Positions 17,966 to 28,063 of a stretch of 64,000 nt of DNA are shown one piece after another. Position 1 is the first letter of the stretch. Every line of letters begins with the position of its first letter. Location: NCBI GenBank assembly GCA_963764195.1, contig CAVXRG010000004.1, forward strand, positions 124,001-188,000. The letters run 5' to 3'. The notes under the pieces were generated by a model, which was not told the origin of the DNA, made no database searches, and worked only from the letters and a program-made list of their open reading frames with translations. This DNA is from JBDSSS01 sp963764195. Its GTDB lineage: Bacteria > Actinomycetota > Actinomycetes > Actinomycetales > Dermatophilaceae. Both the position numbers and the translations under genes were made by a program.

Positions 17966-18703
17966 ATGGGAGCCATGATCGAACTGCCGCAGCACGACCT
18001 CATCGCCTACCGCGCCGACCCGCCCGGAGAGGTGCGCGGTGCGGTCATCGTGATCCAGGAGATCTGGGGGCTCGTCGACCACATCAAGGACGTCACCGAC
18101 CGGCTCGCCGCCGAGGGTTACGTCGCCATCGCCCCGGACCTGCTCGGCCACGTGGGCCTCAGCCCCGAGGCCGGCCAGCAGCTGCACGGCCTCGTCACCG
18201 GCGGCGACGAGCAGGCCCGCCTCGAGGCCCAGCCCCGGCTGCGCGAGCTGATGGGCCCGGCCCGGTCGCCGGAGTTCGCGGCCTGGGCCGTCCCCGCGCT
18301 GCAGGCGGTCGTCGACCTGCTGCTCGAGCAGGACGAGGTCGACGGCGACGTCGCGGTGATGGGGTTCTGCTTCGGCGGTTCCTACAGCTTCGCCCTCGCG
18401 CTGGCCGAGCCCCGGCTCAAGGGCGCCGTCGTCTACTACGGCGGTTTCCCCGAGACCGGCGACCCGGCGACGATCTCCTGCCCCGTCCTCGCCCTCTACG
18501 GCGCCGACGACCACGGGATCACCGACGGCGTGCCCGACCTCGAGTCCCGGATGGCCGAGGCCGGCGTCGACTTCTCGGCCCGGGTCTACACCGGCGTCGG
18601 CCACGCCTTCTTCAACGAGACCGGCCCGGCCCACAATGCCGAGGTGGCCGCTGACGCGTGGACCCGGACCCTCGGCTTCCTCGAGGCCGCCTTCACCGAC
18701 TGA
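17966..18703 (+). CDS. dienelactone hydrolase family protein
   Basis: A 245-residue alpha/beta hydrolase. Key features are QEIWGLVDHIKDVTDRLA near residue 31, nucleophile elbow GFCFGG with Cys135, GADDHGIT carrying the Asp, and GVGHAFFN carrying the His. This Cys-Asp-His triad is that of carboxymethylenebutenolidase, which opens dienelactones in chlorocatechol breakdown. No other catechol genes are near, so a general hydrolase role is as likely. The ATG at 17966 follows a CACACT box by 6 bp. Confidence 0.88.
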   Translation: MGAMIELPQHDLIAYRADPPGEVRGAVIVIQEIWGLVDHIKDVTDRLAAEGYVAIAPDLLGHVGLSPEAGQQLHGLVTGGDEQARLEAQPRLRELMGPARSPEFAAWAVPALQAVVDLLLEQDEVDGDVAVMGFCFGGSYSFALALAEPRLKGAVVYYGGFPETGDPATISCPVLALYGADDHGITDGVPDLESRMAEAGVDFSARVYTGVGHAFFNETGPAHNAEVAADAWTRTLGFLEAAFTD

Positions 18704-18710
18704 CCCCGCC

Positions 18711-18764
18711 CCCGTCGAGTGGGCACTTTCACCCGGCCCGTCGAGTGGGCACTTTCACCCGGCG
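18711..18764. repeat. intergenic palindrome-family repeat, locus A (two direct copies)
   Basis: Two direct copies of the core GTCGAGTGGGCACTTTC start at 18714 and 18740, 26 bp apart. Each is followed by ACCCGG. The locus sits just after the dienelactone hydrolase stop, in a convergent junction with the GNAT gene. It belongs to the family also seen at 43547, 47658 and 60200. Confidence 0.9.
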
Positions 18765-18794
18765 CGGCCCCGACGGCATACGCACCGCAGCAGC

Positions 18795-18947
18795 AGACGC
18801 CGACTGATCCGCAGACTGATCGACGGCACTCATCAATCTGCAGATCAGTCTGCACCTGGTGTCGCCAGAGCAGCACAAGACGCCGACTGATCCGCAGACT
18901 GATCGACCCCGGGCATCAATCTGCGGATCAGTCTGCGGACGGTGTCG
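18795..18947. repeat. two 70-bp direct repeats, each a long hairpin
   Basis: Units at 18795-18864 and 18878-18947 are near-identical and 83 bp apart. In each, a 16-base left arm beginning GACTGATCCGCAG (18802-18817, 18885-18900) pairs with a right arm (18835-18850, 18918-18933), with one or two mismatches. The arms are themselves built of 12-base near-repeats containing CTGATC. The second hairpin contains the stop codon of the GNAT gene on the minus strand, so it may act as a terminator for both converging genes. Confidence 0.85.
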
Positions 18948-19392
18948 GTTTGCGGAGCTGGAGCCGACCCAGCGCTCGGTCCTCGGGGTCGCTCACGTCG
19001 GTCCAGCCGGTGCGCGTGTAGAGCGCGACGTTCTCGGTCATCGTCTCGTGCGTGAGCAGCCGCAGCTCCGGCAGGCCGCGCCGCCGCGCCTCGGCGTCGG
19101 CGCGCCGCAGCAGCGACCGGCCGACGCCCCGGCCCCGCCACCCGGTCCCCGCCGCGACGATGTCGACGTAGAGGTGGCCCGGTCGCGGCTCGACCTCGAG
19201 CACGCCCACCACCGCTCCGTCGACCTCCGCAACCCACACCCCGGCGCGCTCGATCGCGGCTGCGTGGTCGGCGTGCATCGGCATCGGCTCGCGCCCCATC
19301 CGGGCGGCGTAGGGCGCGAAGGCCGTCCGTACGAGGTCTCGCACCGCGGGCTCGTCCTCCGGACAGGCAGGTCTGAGGATCGGCTCGGCCAC
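18928..19392 (-). CDS. GNAT family N-acetyltransferase
   Basis: A 154-residue acetyltransferase. The acetyl-CoA site is GTGWRGRGVGRSLLRRADAEARRRGL near residues 85-110, a good Q/R-x-x-G-x-G/A match. ALYTRTGWTDV near residue 130 is the usual C-terminal strand. The substrate is unknown. GTG at 19392 is the start; GACAAT lies 6 bp before it on this strand. The stop falls inside the second 70-bp hairpin repeat, so the last residues (KPTPSAD) are encoded by repeat DNA. Confidence 0.82.
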   Translation of the reverse strand: MAEPILRPACPEDEPAVRDLVRTAFAPYAARMGREPMPMHADHAAAIERAGVWVAEVDGAVVGVLEVEPRPGHLYVDIVAAGTGWRGRGVGRSLLRRADAEARRRGLPELRLLTHETMTENVALYTRTGWTDVSDPEDRALGRLQLRKPTPSAD

Positions 19393-19452
19393 CGGCCCAT
19401 TGTCCCGACCCGTCGCCGCCACCGGAAGGTCAGTGGTGGTAGATGTGGGGCC

Positions 19453-21144
<1,692 letters not shown>

Positions 21145-21161
21145 GACCGGCCCGTCCGGGT

Positions 21162-21167
21162 TACCCT
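21162..21167 (+). promoter_or_regulatory. candidate -10 element TACCCT for the Bcr/CflA gene
   Basis: TACCCT lies 17 bp after the PhoD-like gene stop, and it would leave a 5' leader of about 220 bases before the transporter. No good -35 is visible. Confidence 0.35.
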
Positions 21168-21357
21168 CGGGGCAGGCCGAGTCGTGTCTGGCCGCTCCGA
21201 CCGAGCCGCCACCGGCGTCGGCTCCAGCCCCTGGTCGGGTCCTGCCGAGGACCACATCGGCCCCGGACCCGGCTGCCGTGCGCCCCCCGCCGACGGGGAC
21301 CGCCGGCCCCGGCACGCGGGCCACCCCTGCGCGCCAACCCCCACCCCGAGGACGACC

Positions 21358-21396
21358 ATGCTCGCGTTTCCACCCCTGACCGGCCGACGTCGATGA
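21358..21396 (+). other. possible 12-codon leader peptide before the Bcr/CflA pump
   Basis: ATG at 21358, with GAGGAC just upstream as a Shine-Dalgarno, encodes MLAFPPLTGRRR and stops at TGA 21394-21396. That stop overlaps the pump ATG (ATGA). The pump has no Shine-Dalgarno of its own, so ribosomes would reach it through this leader. Leader peptides before drug pumps often act as attenuators. It is inferred only from position and overlap. Confidence 0.4.
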
Positions 21397-22724
21397 GCGC
21401 CCCGGCAGCCCCGCAGCCCCGCTGCGACGAGGACGCCCCGGCGACAGCGCCCCGACCGGCCGCCGGGCCCCGTCCGGCAGGCCGCTCGCCCGTCGAGCGG
21501 CTCGGCACCCGCTCGCGGGTCAAGCTGATCGCGATCCTCGGCGCGATGACGGCCCTCGGGCCGCTGACCATCGACACCTACCTGCCCGCGCTGCCGAGCA
21601 TCACGAGCGACCTGCGCAGCACGGACGCGACGGTGGGGTTCACTCTCGCCGCCACCCTCTTCGGCTTCGCGATGGGCCAGCTCATCGTCGGCCCCCTGTC
21701 CGACACCGTCGGACGCCGGCGACCGATCCTCGTCGGCGCGAGCCTGCACGTCGCGGCCTCCGTGCTCTGCGCGGTCGCCCCGAGTGTCGGCTTCCTCATC
21801 GGCTTCCGGGTGCTCCAGGGCTTCTCCGCGTCGGCCGCCGCCGTCGTCGCCCTCGCGATCGTCCGCGACGTCGCCCAGGGCCACGCCTTCGTCACCCTCA
21901 TGTCGCGGATGCTGCTCGTCATGGGGGCCGCTCCGGTCCTGGCCCCGACCCTGGGCAGCGTCGTGCTGCGCTGGACCGAGTGGCGCGGCGTCTTCGTCGT
22001 GCTCGCCCTCATCGGGCTGGTCCTGCTCGTCCTCGCGGCCCTGTCGCTGCCGGAGACGCTGCCGCGGTCCCGGCGGCTGTCCGGCGGGATTCGGGCCAAC
22101 GCCGCGGCCTACCGGCGCCTGCTCGGGGACCGGACCTTCGTCGGGCTGGCCCTCGTCGCCGGGCTGACGATGTCGGCGGTGTTCGGCTACGTCGGCGGGT
22201 CCTCCTTCGTCATGCAGAGCGCCTACGGGCTCAGCGTCCAGCAGTTCGGGCTCGTGTTCGGTGCCGGCTCCCTCTTCCTCATCACCGGCACCCAGCTCAA
22301 CCCGAGGCTCGTGTCCCGGTGGTCCTCCGCCCGGGTGCTCGGCGTCGCCATCGGGGTGGGCGCCCTCTCGGGCGGTGCCATGGTGGTGACCGCGGTCGGC
22401 GGCCTCGGTGGGCTGCTGGGCCTGCTCGTCCCGCTCTGGGCGGTCCTCGGGTGCGTCGGCGTGGCCCTGCCGAACGCCCCCGCCCTCGCCCTGCAGTCGC
22501 ACGGTGACACGGCGGGCACCGCGGCCGCGCTGCTCGGTGCGGCCCAGTTCGGGGTCGCGGCACTGATCGGCCCGGTGTACGGGGTGATCGGGCTCAGCGC
22601 GGTCTCGATGGCGGGCCTGATCGCGGGTGGGCTGCTGCTCACCCTCGCGGTCTACCTGCTCGCCGTGCGTCCCTGGCAGCTCGAGCCGACGTGCGACGAC
22701 CTCCCCCTGGCGGCCGCGCACTGA
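21393..22724 (+). CDS. MFS transporter, Bcr/CflA drug-resistance subfamily
   Basis: A 443-residue transporter with about 12 membrane segments after a ~45-residue Pro/Ala-rich cytoplasmic tail. TIDTYLPALPSI near residue 63 and GQLIVGPLSDTVGRRRPIL near residue 97 are the TM1 and MFS loop motifs of the Bcr/CflA group. Such pumps export bicyclomycin, chloramphenicol or other small molecules by proton exchange. The 248-bp gap upstream is long for this window and holds a candidate promoter and a 12-codon leader ORF whose stop overlaps this start. Confidence 0.88.
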   Translation: MSAPAAPQPRCDEDAPATAPRPAAGPRPAGRSPVERLGTRSRVKLIAILGAMTALGPLTIDTYLPALPSITSDLRSTDATVGFTLAATLFGFAMGQLIVGPLSDTVGRRRPILVGASLHVAASVLCAVAPSVGFLIGFRVLQGFSASAAAVVALAIVRDVAQGHAFVTLMSRMLLVMGAAPVLAPTLGSVVLRWTEWRGVFVVLALIGLVLLVLAALSLPETLPRSRRLSGGIRANAAAYRRLLGDRTFVGLALVAGLTMSAVFGYVGGSSFVMQSAYGLSVQQFGLVFGAGSLFLITGTQLNPRLVSRWSSARVLGVAIGVGALSGGAMVVTAVGGLGGLLGLLVPLWAVLGCVGVALPNAPALALQSHGDTAGTAAALLGAAQFGVAALIGPVYGVIGLSAVSMAGLIAGGLLLTLAVYLLAVRPWQLEPTCDDLPLAAAH

Positions 22725-22797
22725 GCCCGCCTGGCCCGACCGGGCCGGGCACCCGGCAGGGCGCCACACCTCGTCCGACCCGGCGGTGACCGAGGTC

Positions 22798-22803
22798 TAG
22801 GTT
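22798..22803 (+). promoter_or_regulatory. -10 element TAGGTT, leaderless start
   Basis: TAGGTT ends 6 bases before the ATG at 22810, with no Shine-Dalgarno between. Confidence 0.55.
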
Positions 22804-22809
22804 TGCGCC

Positions 22810-23529
22810 ATGAGCGAGCACTTGCGCCGGGGGGAGCGCCGACCGCCTGCGGGTGGCGGTGAGAACCGGCTGCCCCCCGCGGTCGCGGTCGTGCTCGCGG
22901 CGCTCGCCTACGCCGTGCTGCCGGACGGTCTGCGGATCGGGCCGCGGGTCGTGATTCCCGCCCTCGAGGTGGCGCTGCTGAGCGCGCTGCTCGTGACGAA
23001 CCCCCGGCGCCTGATCCGTCAGACCCGGTGGTCGCGGGCCCTGTCGATCGCCCTCGCCTGCGTCGTGATCGGCAGCAACCTGGTGTCGCTGGGGATGCTC
23101 GTGGCCACCCTGGGCTCGCCCGCCACCGACGGTCTGCCGCTGCTGCTCGGGGGGATGCAGGTCTGGGTGACCAACGTCATCGGCTTCGGTTTGCTGTACT
23201 GGGAGGTAGACCGCGGCGGCCCCGTCGCCCGGCACTCCCTCGCCCGCGACCGGTTGCCGCCCGCGGACTGGCGCTTCTCCCAGGACGAGAACCATGACGC
23301 CGTGCGCGAGGTGGCGGCCGGGTCGAGCACGGTGAGCAACTGGCGACCGTCCTTCATCGACTACCTCTACGTCTCCCTGACCAACTCCAGCGCCTTCAGC
23401 CCGACCGACACGATGCCGCTCACCCCCCGGGCCAAGGCGCTGATGGGTCTGGAGGCGACCAGCGCCCTGCTGGTCTCGTTGCTCGTGGTCGCGCGAGCCG
23501 TCGGCGCGCTCGGCCAGGGCGGCGGTTGA
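22810..23529 (+). CDS. predicted membrane protein (DUF1345-like)
   Basis: A 239-residue protein with about five hydrophobic segments: AVAVVLAALAYAVL, VVIPALEVALLSALLV, ALSIALACVVIGSNLV, a segment near QVWVTNVIGFGLLYW, and a C-terminal ALMGLEATSALLVSLLVVARAV. The stretch YLYVSLTNSSAFSPTDTMPLT before the last span looks like the re-entrant region of DUF1345-type proteins. I am not certain of the family, and the function is unknown. It stands alone between the Bcr/CflA gene and the dnaK promoter. Confidence 0.75.
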   Translation: MSEHLRRGERRPPAGGGENRLPPAVAVVLAALAYAVLPDGLRIGPRVVIPALEVALLSALLVTNPRRLIRQTRWSRALSIALACVVIGSNLVSLGMLVATLGSPATDGLPLLLGGMQVWVTNVIGFGLLYWEVDRGGPVARHSLARDRLPPADWRFSQDENHDAVREVAAGSSTVSNWRPSFIDYLYVSLTNSSAFSPTDTMPLTPRAKALMGLEATSALLVSLLVVARAVGALGQGGG

Positions 23530-23578
23530 CCCCGCGCCAGGTTCACGGAGCCGAGGGAACAATCGGCACCCGCGCAGA

Positions 23579-23599
23579 GTTGAGCCGAGTGAACGCAAC
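23579..23599. promoter_or_regulatory. HAIR-like HspR operator upstream of dnaK
   Basis: GTTGAG, nine bases, then CGCAAC: one mismatch from an inverted repeat. The half-site and 9-base gap match the HAIR consensus CTTGAGT-N7-ACTCAAG bound by HspR. It lies 16 bp before a -35 box. HspR is encoded at the end of this operon, so feedback control is expected. Confidence 0.7.
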
Positions 23600-23615
23600 A
23601 TTTGCGAGCGTCGCT

Positions 23616-23645
23616 TTGACAAGGTCGGGGTGCGCGTAGCAGATT
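23616..23645 (+). promoter_or_regulatory. vegetative-type promoter of the dnaK operon
   Basis: A perfect -35 TTGACA (23616-23621), an 18-base spacer, then CAGATT (23640-23645). This is the best -35 box I found in the window, and it would give a 5' leader of about 90 bases with AGGAGA before the ATG. Confidence 0.65.
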
Positions 23646-23742
23646 GTGCGAGAGCCAGAAGCCCACCGCGGCCCACCGCTCCGGACGGCGAACCGCCGGG
23701 CGGCATCGGGCCGGGACACCGAAACACACAAGGAGAACCCCC

Positions 23743-25655
<1,913 letters not shown>

Positions 25656-25659
<4 letters not shown>

Positions 25660-26348
25660 CCCCCGGCCCCCAGCCCGAGGGCACCGAGGCCGACCAGGCC
25701 GCGGTGGACGACCTCAGCACCGGGGCGGCGGAGTCGCGGGACTCCGCCGCCCCGGCGGCCGGGGGCGGTCGTCAGGGTCACCACACCTACGCCGAGGGTG
25801 GCTCGGGCGCCTCGTCCGAGCCCGGCGCCGAGGACGAGTTCGACCACCCGTCGAGCGCCTCCGAGGGGTCGACGGCGCAGGCCGCAGACGCACCGTCCGA
25901 GGGGGAGGCCCTGGCCGAGGAGGACACCATGGCGGCGACCCTGCTCGTCGACCTGCAACGGCTGCAGGCCGAGTACGTCAACTACAAGAAGCGCGTCGAT
26001 CGCGACCGCGAGGTCATCCGGGCGACCGCGATCTCCGGCGTCGTCGAGTCCCTGCTCCCGGTGCTCGACGACATCCACATGGCCCGACAGGCGGGTGACC
26101 TCGCCGGGGGACCTTTTGCCTCGATCGCCGACAAGCTCGAGTCGGTGCTGAGCCGTCAGGGTGTCCACCGCGTCGGCAACGCCGGCGAGGAGTTCGACCC
26201 GACCGTTCACGAGGCGCTCATGCACGTCGAGGCCGAGCTGCCCGAGGGCGCGACCGGGACGACCGTGGTGCAGGTGCTGCAGCCCGGCTACCGCATCGGG
26301 GAGCGGCTCGTCCGCGCCGCGCGGGTGTCGGTTGCCGACCCCGCCTGA
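25656..26348 (+). CDS. grpE: nucleotide exchange factor GrpE
   Basis: A 230-residue GrpE. The first ~85 residues are low-complexity, acidic and probably disordered. The helical dimer follows ([23 protein letters not shown] near residues 97-119). The beta wing contains [17 protein letters not shown] and [22 protein letters not shown] near the end. It releases ADP from DnaK and can sense heat by melting of its helices. GTG start overlaps the dnaK stop by 4 bp. A perfect hairpin follows its stop. Confidence 0.96.
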
Positions 26349-26355
26349 GCGGGTC

Positions 26356-26385
26356 GCCGCCGAGCCGGGAAGCCGGCTCGGCGGC
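26356..26385 (+). terminator. perfect 13-bp hairpin between grpE and dnaJ
   Basis: Arms GCCGCCGAGCCGG and CCGGCTCGGCGGC flank a GAAG loop. No T-run follows, so it may be an attenuator or an mRNA stability or processing element that lowers dnaJ-hspR relative to dnaK-grpE. Confidence 0.7.
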
Positions 26386-26434
26386 ATTCGTGACACTGTG
26401 ACAACCCAGCCGACGAAGGACGGGGTGCGCCGAG

Positions 26435-27469
26435 ATGGCTAGCCAGGACTGGTTCGAGAAGGACTTCTACGCGATCCTCGGTGTCCCCCAGGACGCGGAC
26501 GCCGCGGCGATCAAGAAGACCTACCGCAAGAAGGCCCGCACGATGCACCCCGACCACAACGTCGGGGACGTCCGGGCCGAGGAGCGCTTCAAGGAGGTCG
26601 GCGAGGCGTATGCCGTCCTGTCCGATCCCGAGAAGCGCCGGGAGTACGACGCCGTCCGGGCGATGAGTCACGGCGGGGCCCGCTTCACCGCCGGCGGCCC
26701 GGGGGGCGGCGCCGGCTTCGAGGACATCTTCTCCGGCTTCGGTGCCGGTGGCGCCGGTGCGGGTGCTCCCGGGGGCAGCCGGGTCCGCTTCGGCACGGGA
26801 GCCGCTGGCGCCGGTGCGGGCCAGCCCGACCTCGAGGACCTGCTCGGGCAGATGTTCGGCGGAGGAGCAGGCGCAGGCGCTCAGGGCTACGGCGGCTTCG
26901 GCGCGCCGACCGGTCCGCGCGCCGGGCAGGACGTGACGGCGAGCACGAGCATCGGCTTCCGCGAGGCCGTCGAGGGCTCGACGGTCAGCCTCAGCTCGCC
27001 CGAGCTCGGAACCATCAACGCCCGCATCCCCGCGGGGGTCAAGGACGGTCAGCGGATCCGGCTGCGCGGCAAGGGCCGTCGCGGCGACCCCGGTGCGCCC
27101 GCCGGCGACCTCATGCTGACGGTATCGGTCGCGAAGCACCCGGTCTTCGGCCGCGACGGCGACAACCTGACCGTTGACCTGCCGGTGACCTTCGCCGAGG
27201 CTGCGCTCGGGGCCACGGTCTCGGTGCCGACCCTCGACGGCTCGTCGGTACGGGTCAAGGTCGCGCCCGGGACGCCGAGCGGACGTGTCCTGCGCGTCCG
27301 CGGCCGTGGTGTGAAGCGCGGCGCCGGGAAGGGTGACCTGCTGGTCCGCCTCCAGGTCGTCGTCCCCCAGCGCCTCACCGACGAGGCCCGCGAGGCCATC
27401 GAGAAGATGGCGGCGGCCGAGGAGGGGCTCGACCCGCGCGGTGAGCTCTTCGCGAAGGCGCGGGGCTGA
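26435..27469 (+). CDS. dnaJ: J-domain co-chaperone lacking the zinc finger
   Basis: A 344-residue DnaJ homologue. The J domain covers ~10-75 with the HPD motif at 38-40, followed by a long Gly/Ala-rich segment (~80-165) and the two beta-barrel substrate domains to the end. It contains no cysteine, so the four CxxCxGxG zinc-binding repeats of classical DnaJ are absent. It would deliver clients to DnaK and stimulate its ATPase. The gene lies 86 bp after grpE with a hairpin in between. Its TGA overlaps the hspR ATG by one base. Confidence 0.94.
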   Translation: MASQDWFEKDFYAILGVPQDADAAAIKKTYRKKARTMHPDHNVGDVRAEERFKEVGEAYAVLSDPEKRREYDAVRAMSHGGARFTAGGPGGGAGFEDIFSGFGAGGAGAGAPGGSRVRFGTGAAGAGAGQPDLEDLLGQMFGGGAGAGAQGYGGFGAPTGPRAGQDVTASTSIGFREAVEGSTVSLSSPELGTINARIPAGVKDGQRIRLRGKGRRGDPGAPAGDLMLTVSVAKHPVFGRDGDNLTVDLPVTFAEAALGATVSVPTLDGSSVRVKVAPGTPSGRVLRVRGRGVKRGAGKGDLLVRLQVVVPQRLTDEAREAIEKMAAAEEGLDPRGELFAKARG

Positions 27470-27927
27470 TGGTCACCGGGCGGGCGGCCCACCCGATGGG
27501 TAGCGACGACGAGACCCCGGTCTTCGTCATCTCGGTCGCGGCCGAGCTCGCCGGGATGCACGCCCAGACGCTGCGGCAGTACGACCGGCTCGGCCTCGTC
27601 TCGCCCTCGCGCACCCGGGGCGGGGGACGGCGCTACAGCGGCCGTGACGTCGCCGTGCTCCGGGAGGTGCAGCGGCTCTCCCAGGACGGCGTCTCCCTCG
27701 CCGGGATCCACCGGATCCTCGACCTCGAGCACCAGGTGGCGGCCCTGCGCTCGCGCGTGCAGGAGCTCTCCACCGAGCTCGACTCCGCCCACGCGGCCCT
27801 CGCGGCCGGCACCCGCGTCTTCGCCGCGGGCTCCCGCGGCGACGTCACCGCGGTCCGCCCCGGCCAGCGTCCGGCGCGCACCATCGCGACGCAGGCCCTC
27901 GTCGTCTGGCGCCCCTCCACCCACTGA
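27469..27927 (+). CDS. hspR: heat-shock repressor HspR, MerR family
   Basis: A 152-residue MerR-type regulator. The winged helix starts at VFVISVAAELAGMHAQTLRQYDRLGLV (~18-44), followed by RRYSGRDVAVLREVQRLSQDG and a coiled-coil dimer segment (~75-105). HspR binds HAIR operators with DnaK as co-repressor and loses binding on heat shock. Matching operators are at 23579-23599 and 31231-31251. ATG 27469 is translationally coupled to dnaJ; an internal ATG at 27496 is an alternative that keeps the whole DNA-binding domain. The last ~40 residues are basic. Confidence 0.95.
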   Translation: MVTGRAAHPMGSDDETPVFVISVAAELAGMHAQTLRQYDRLGLVSPSRTRGGGRRYSGRDVAVLREVQRLSQDGVSLAGIHRILDLEHQVAALRSRVQELSTELDSAHAALAAGTRVFAAGSRGDVTAVRPGQRPARTIATQALVVWRPSTH

Positions 27928-28063
27928 CCCGCGCCCGTCGCGCGCTCGCGCGCGGCGCGATTGTGGCAGCCCCGCGTGGATGGCAGGATCTGGCATGCCT
28001 TCAGCCACGAGGGCGAGTCGTCGACCCCTCCCGACCGGGAGGGGACCGCGGGTAGGAGCGCAC

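Noticed and set aside
18795..18947. 70-bp repeats considered as replication-origin iterons or an att site
   Set aside because: No dnaA, rep or integrase gene is near, the locus sits between two ordinary converging genes, and the repeats are hairpins rather than clean direct iterons.
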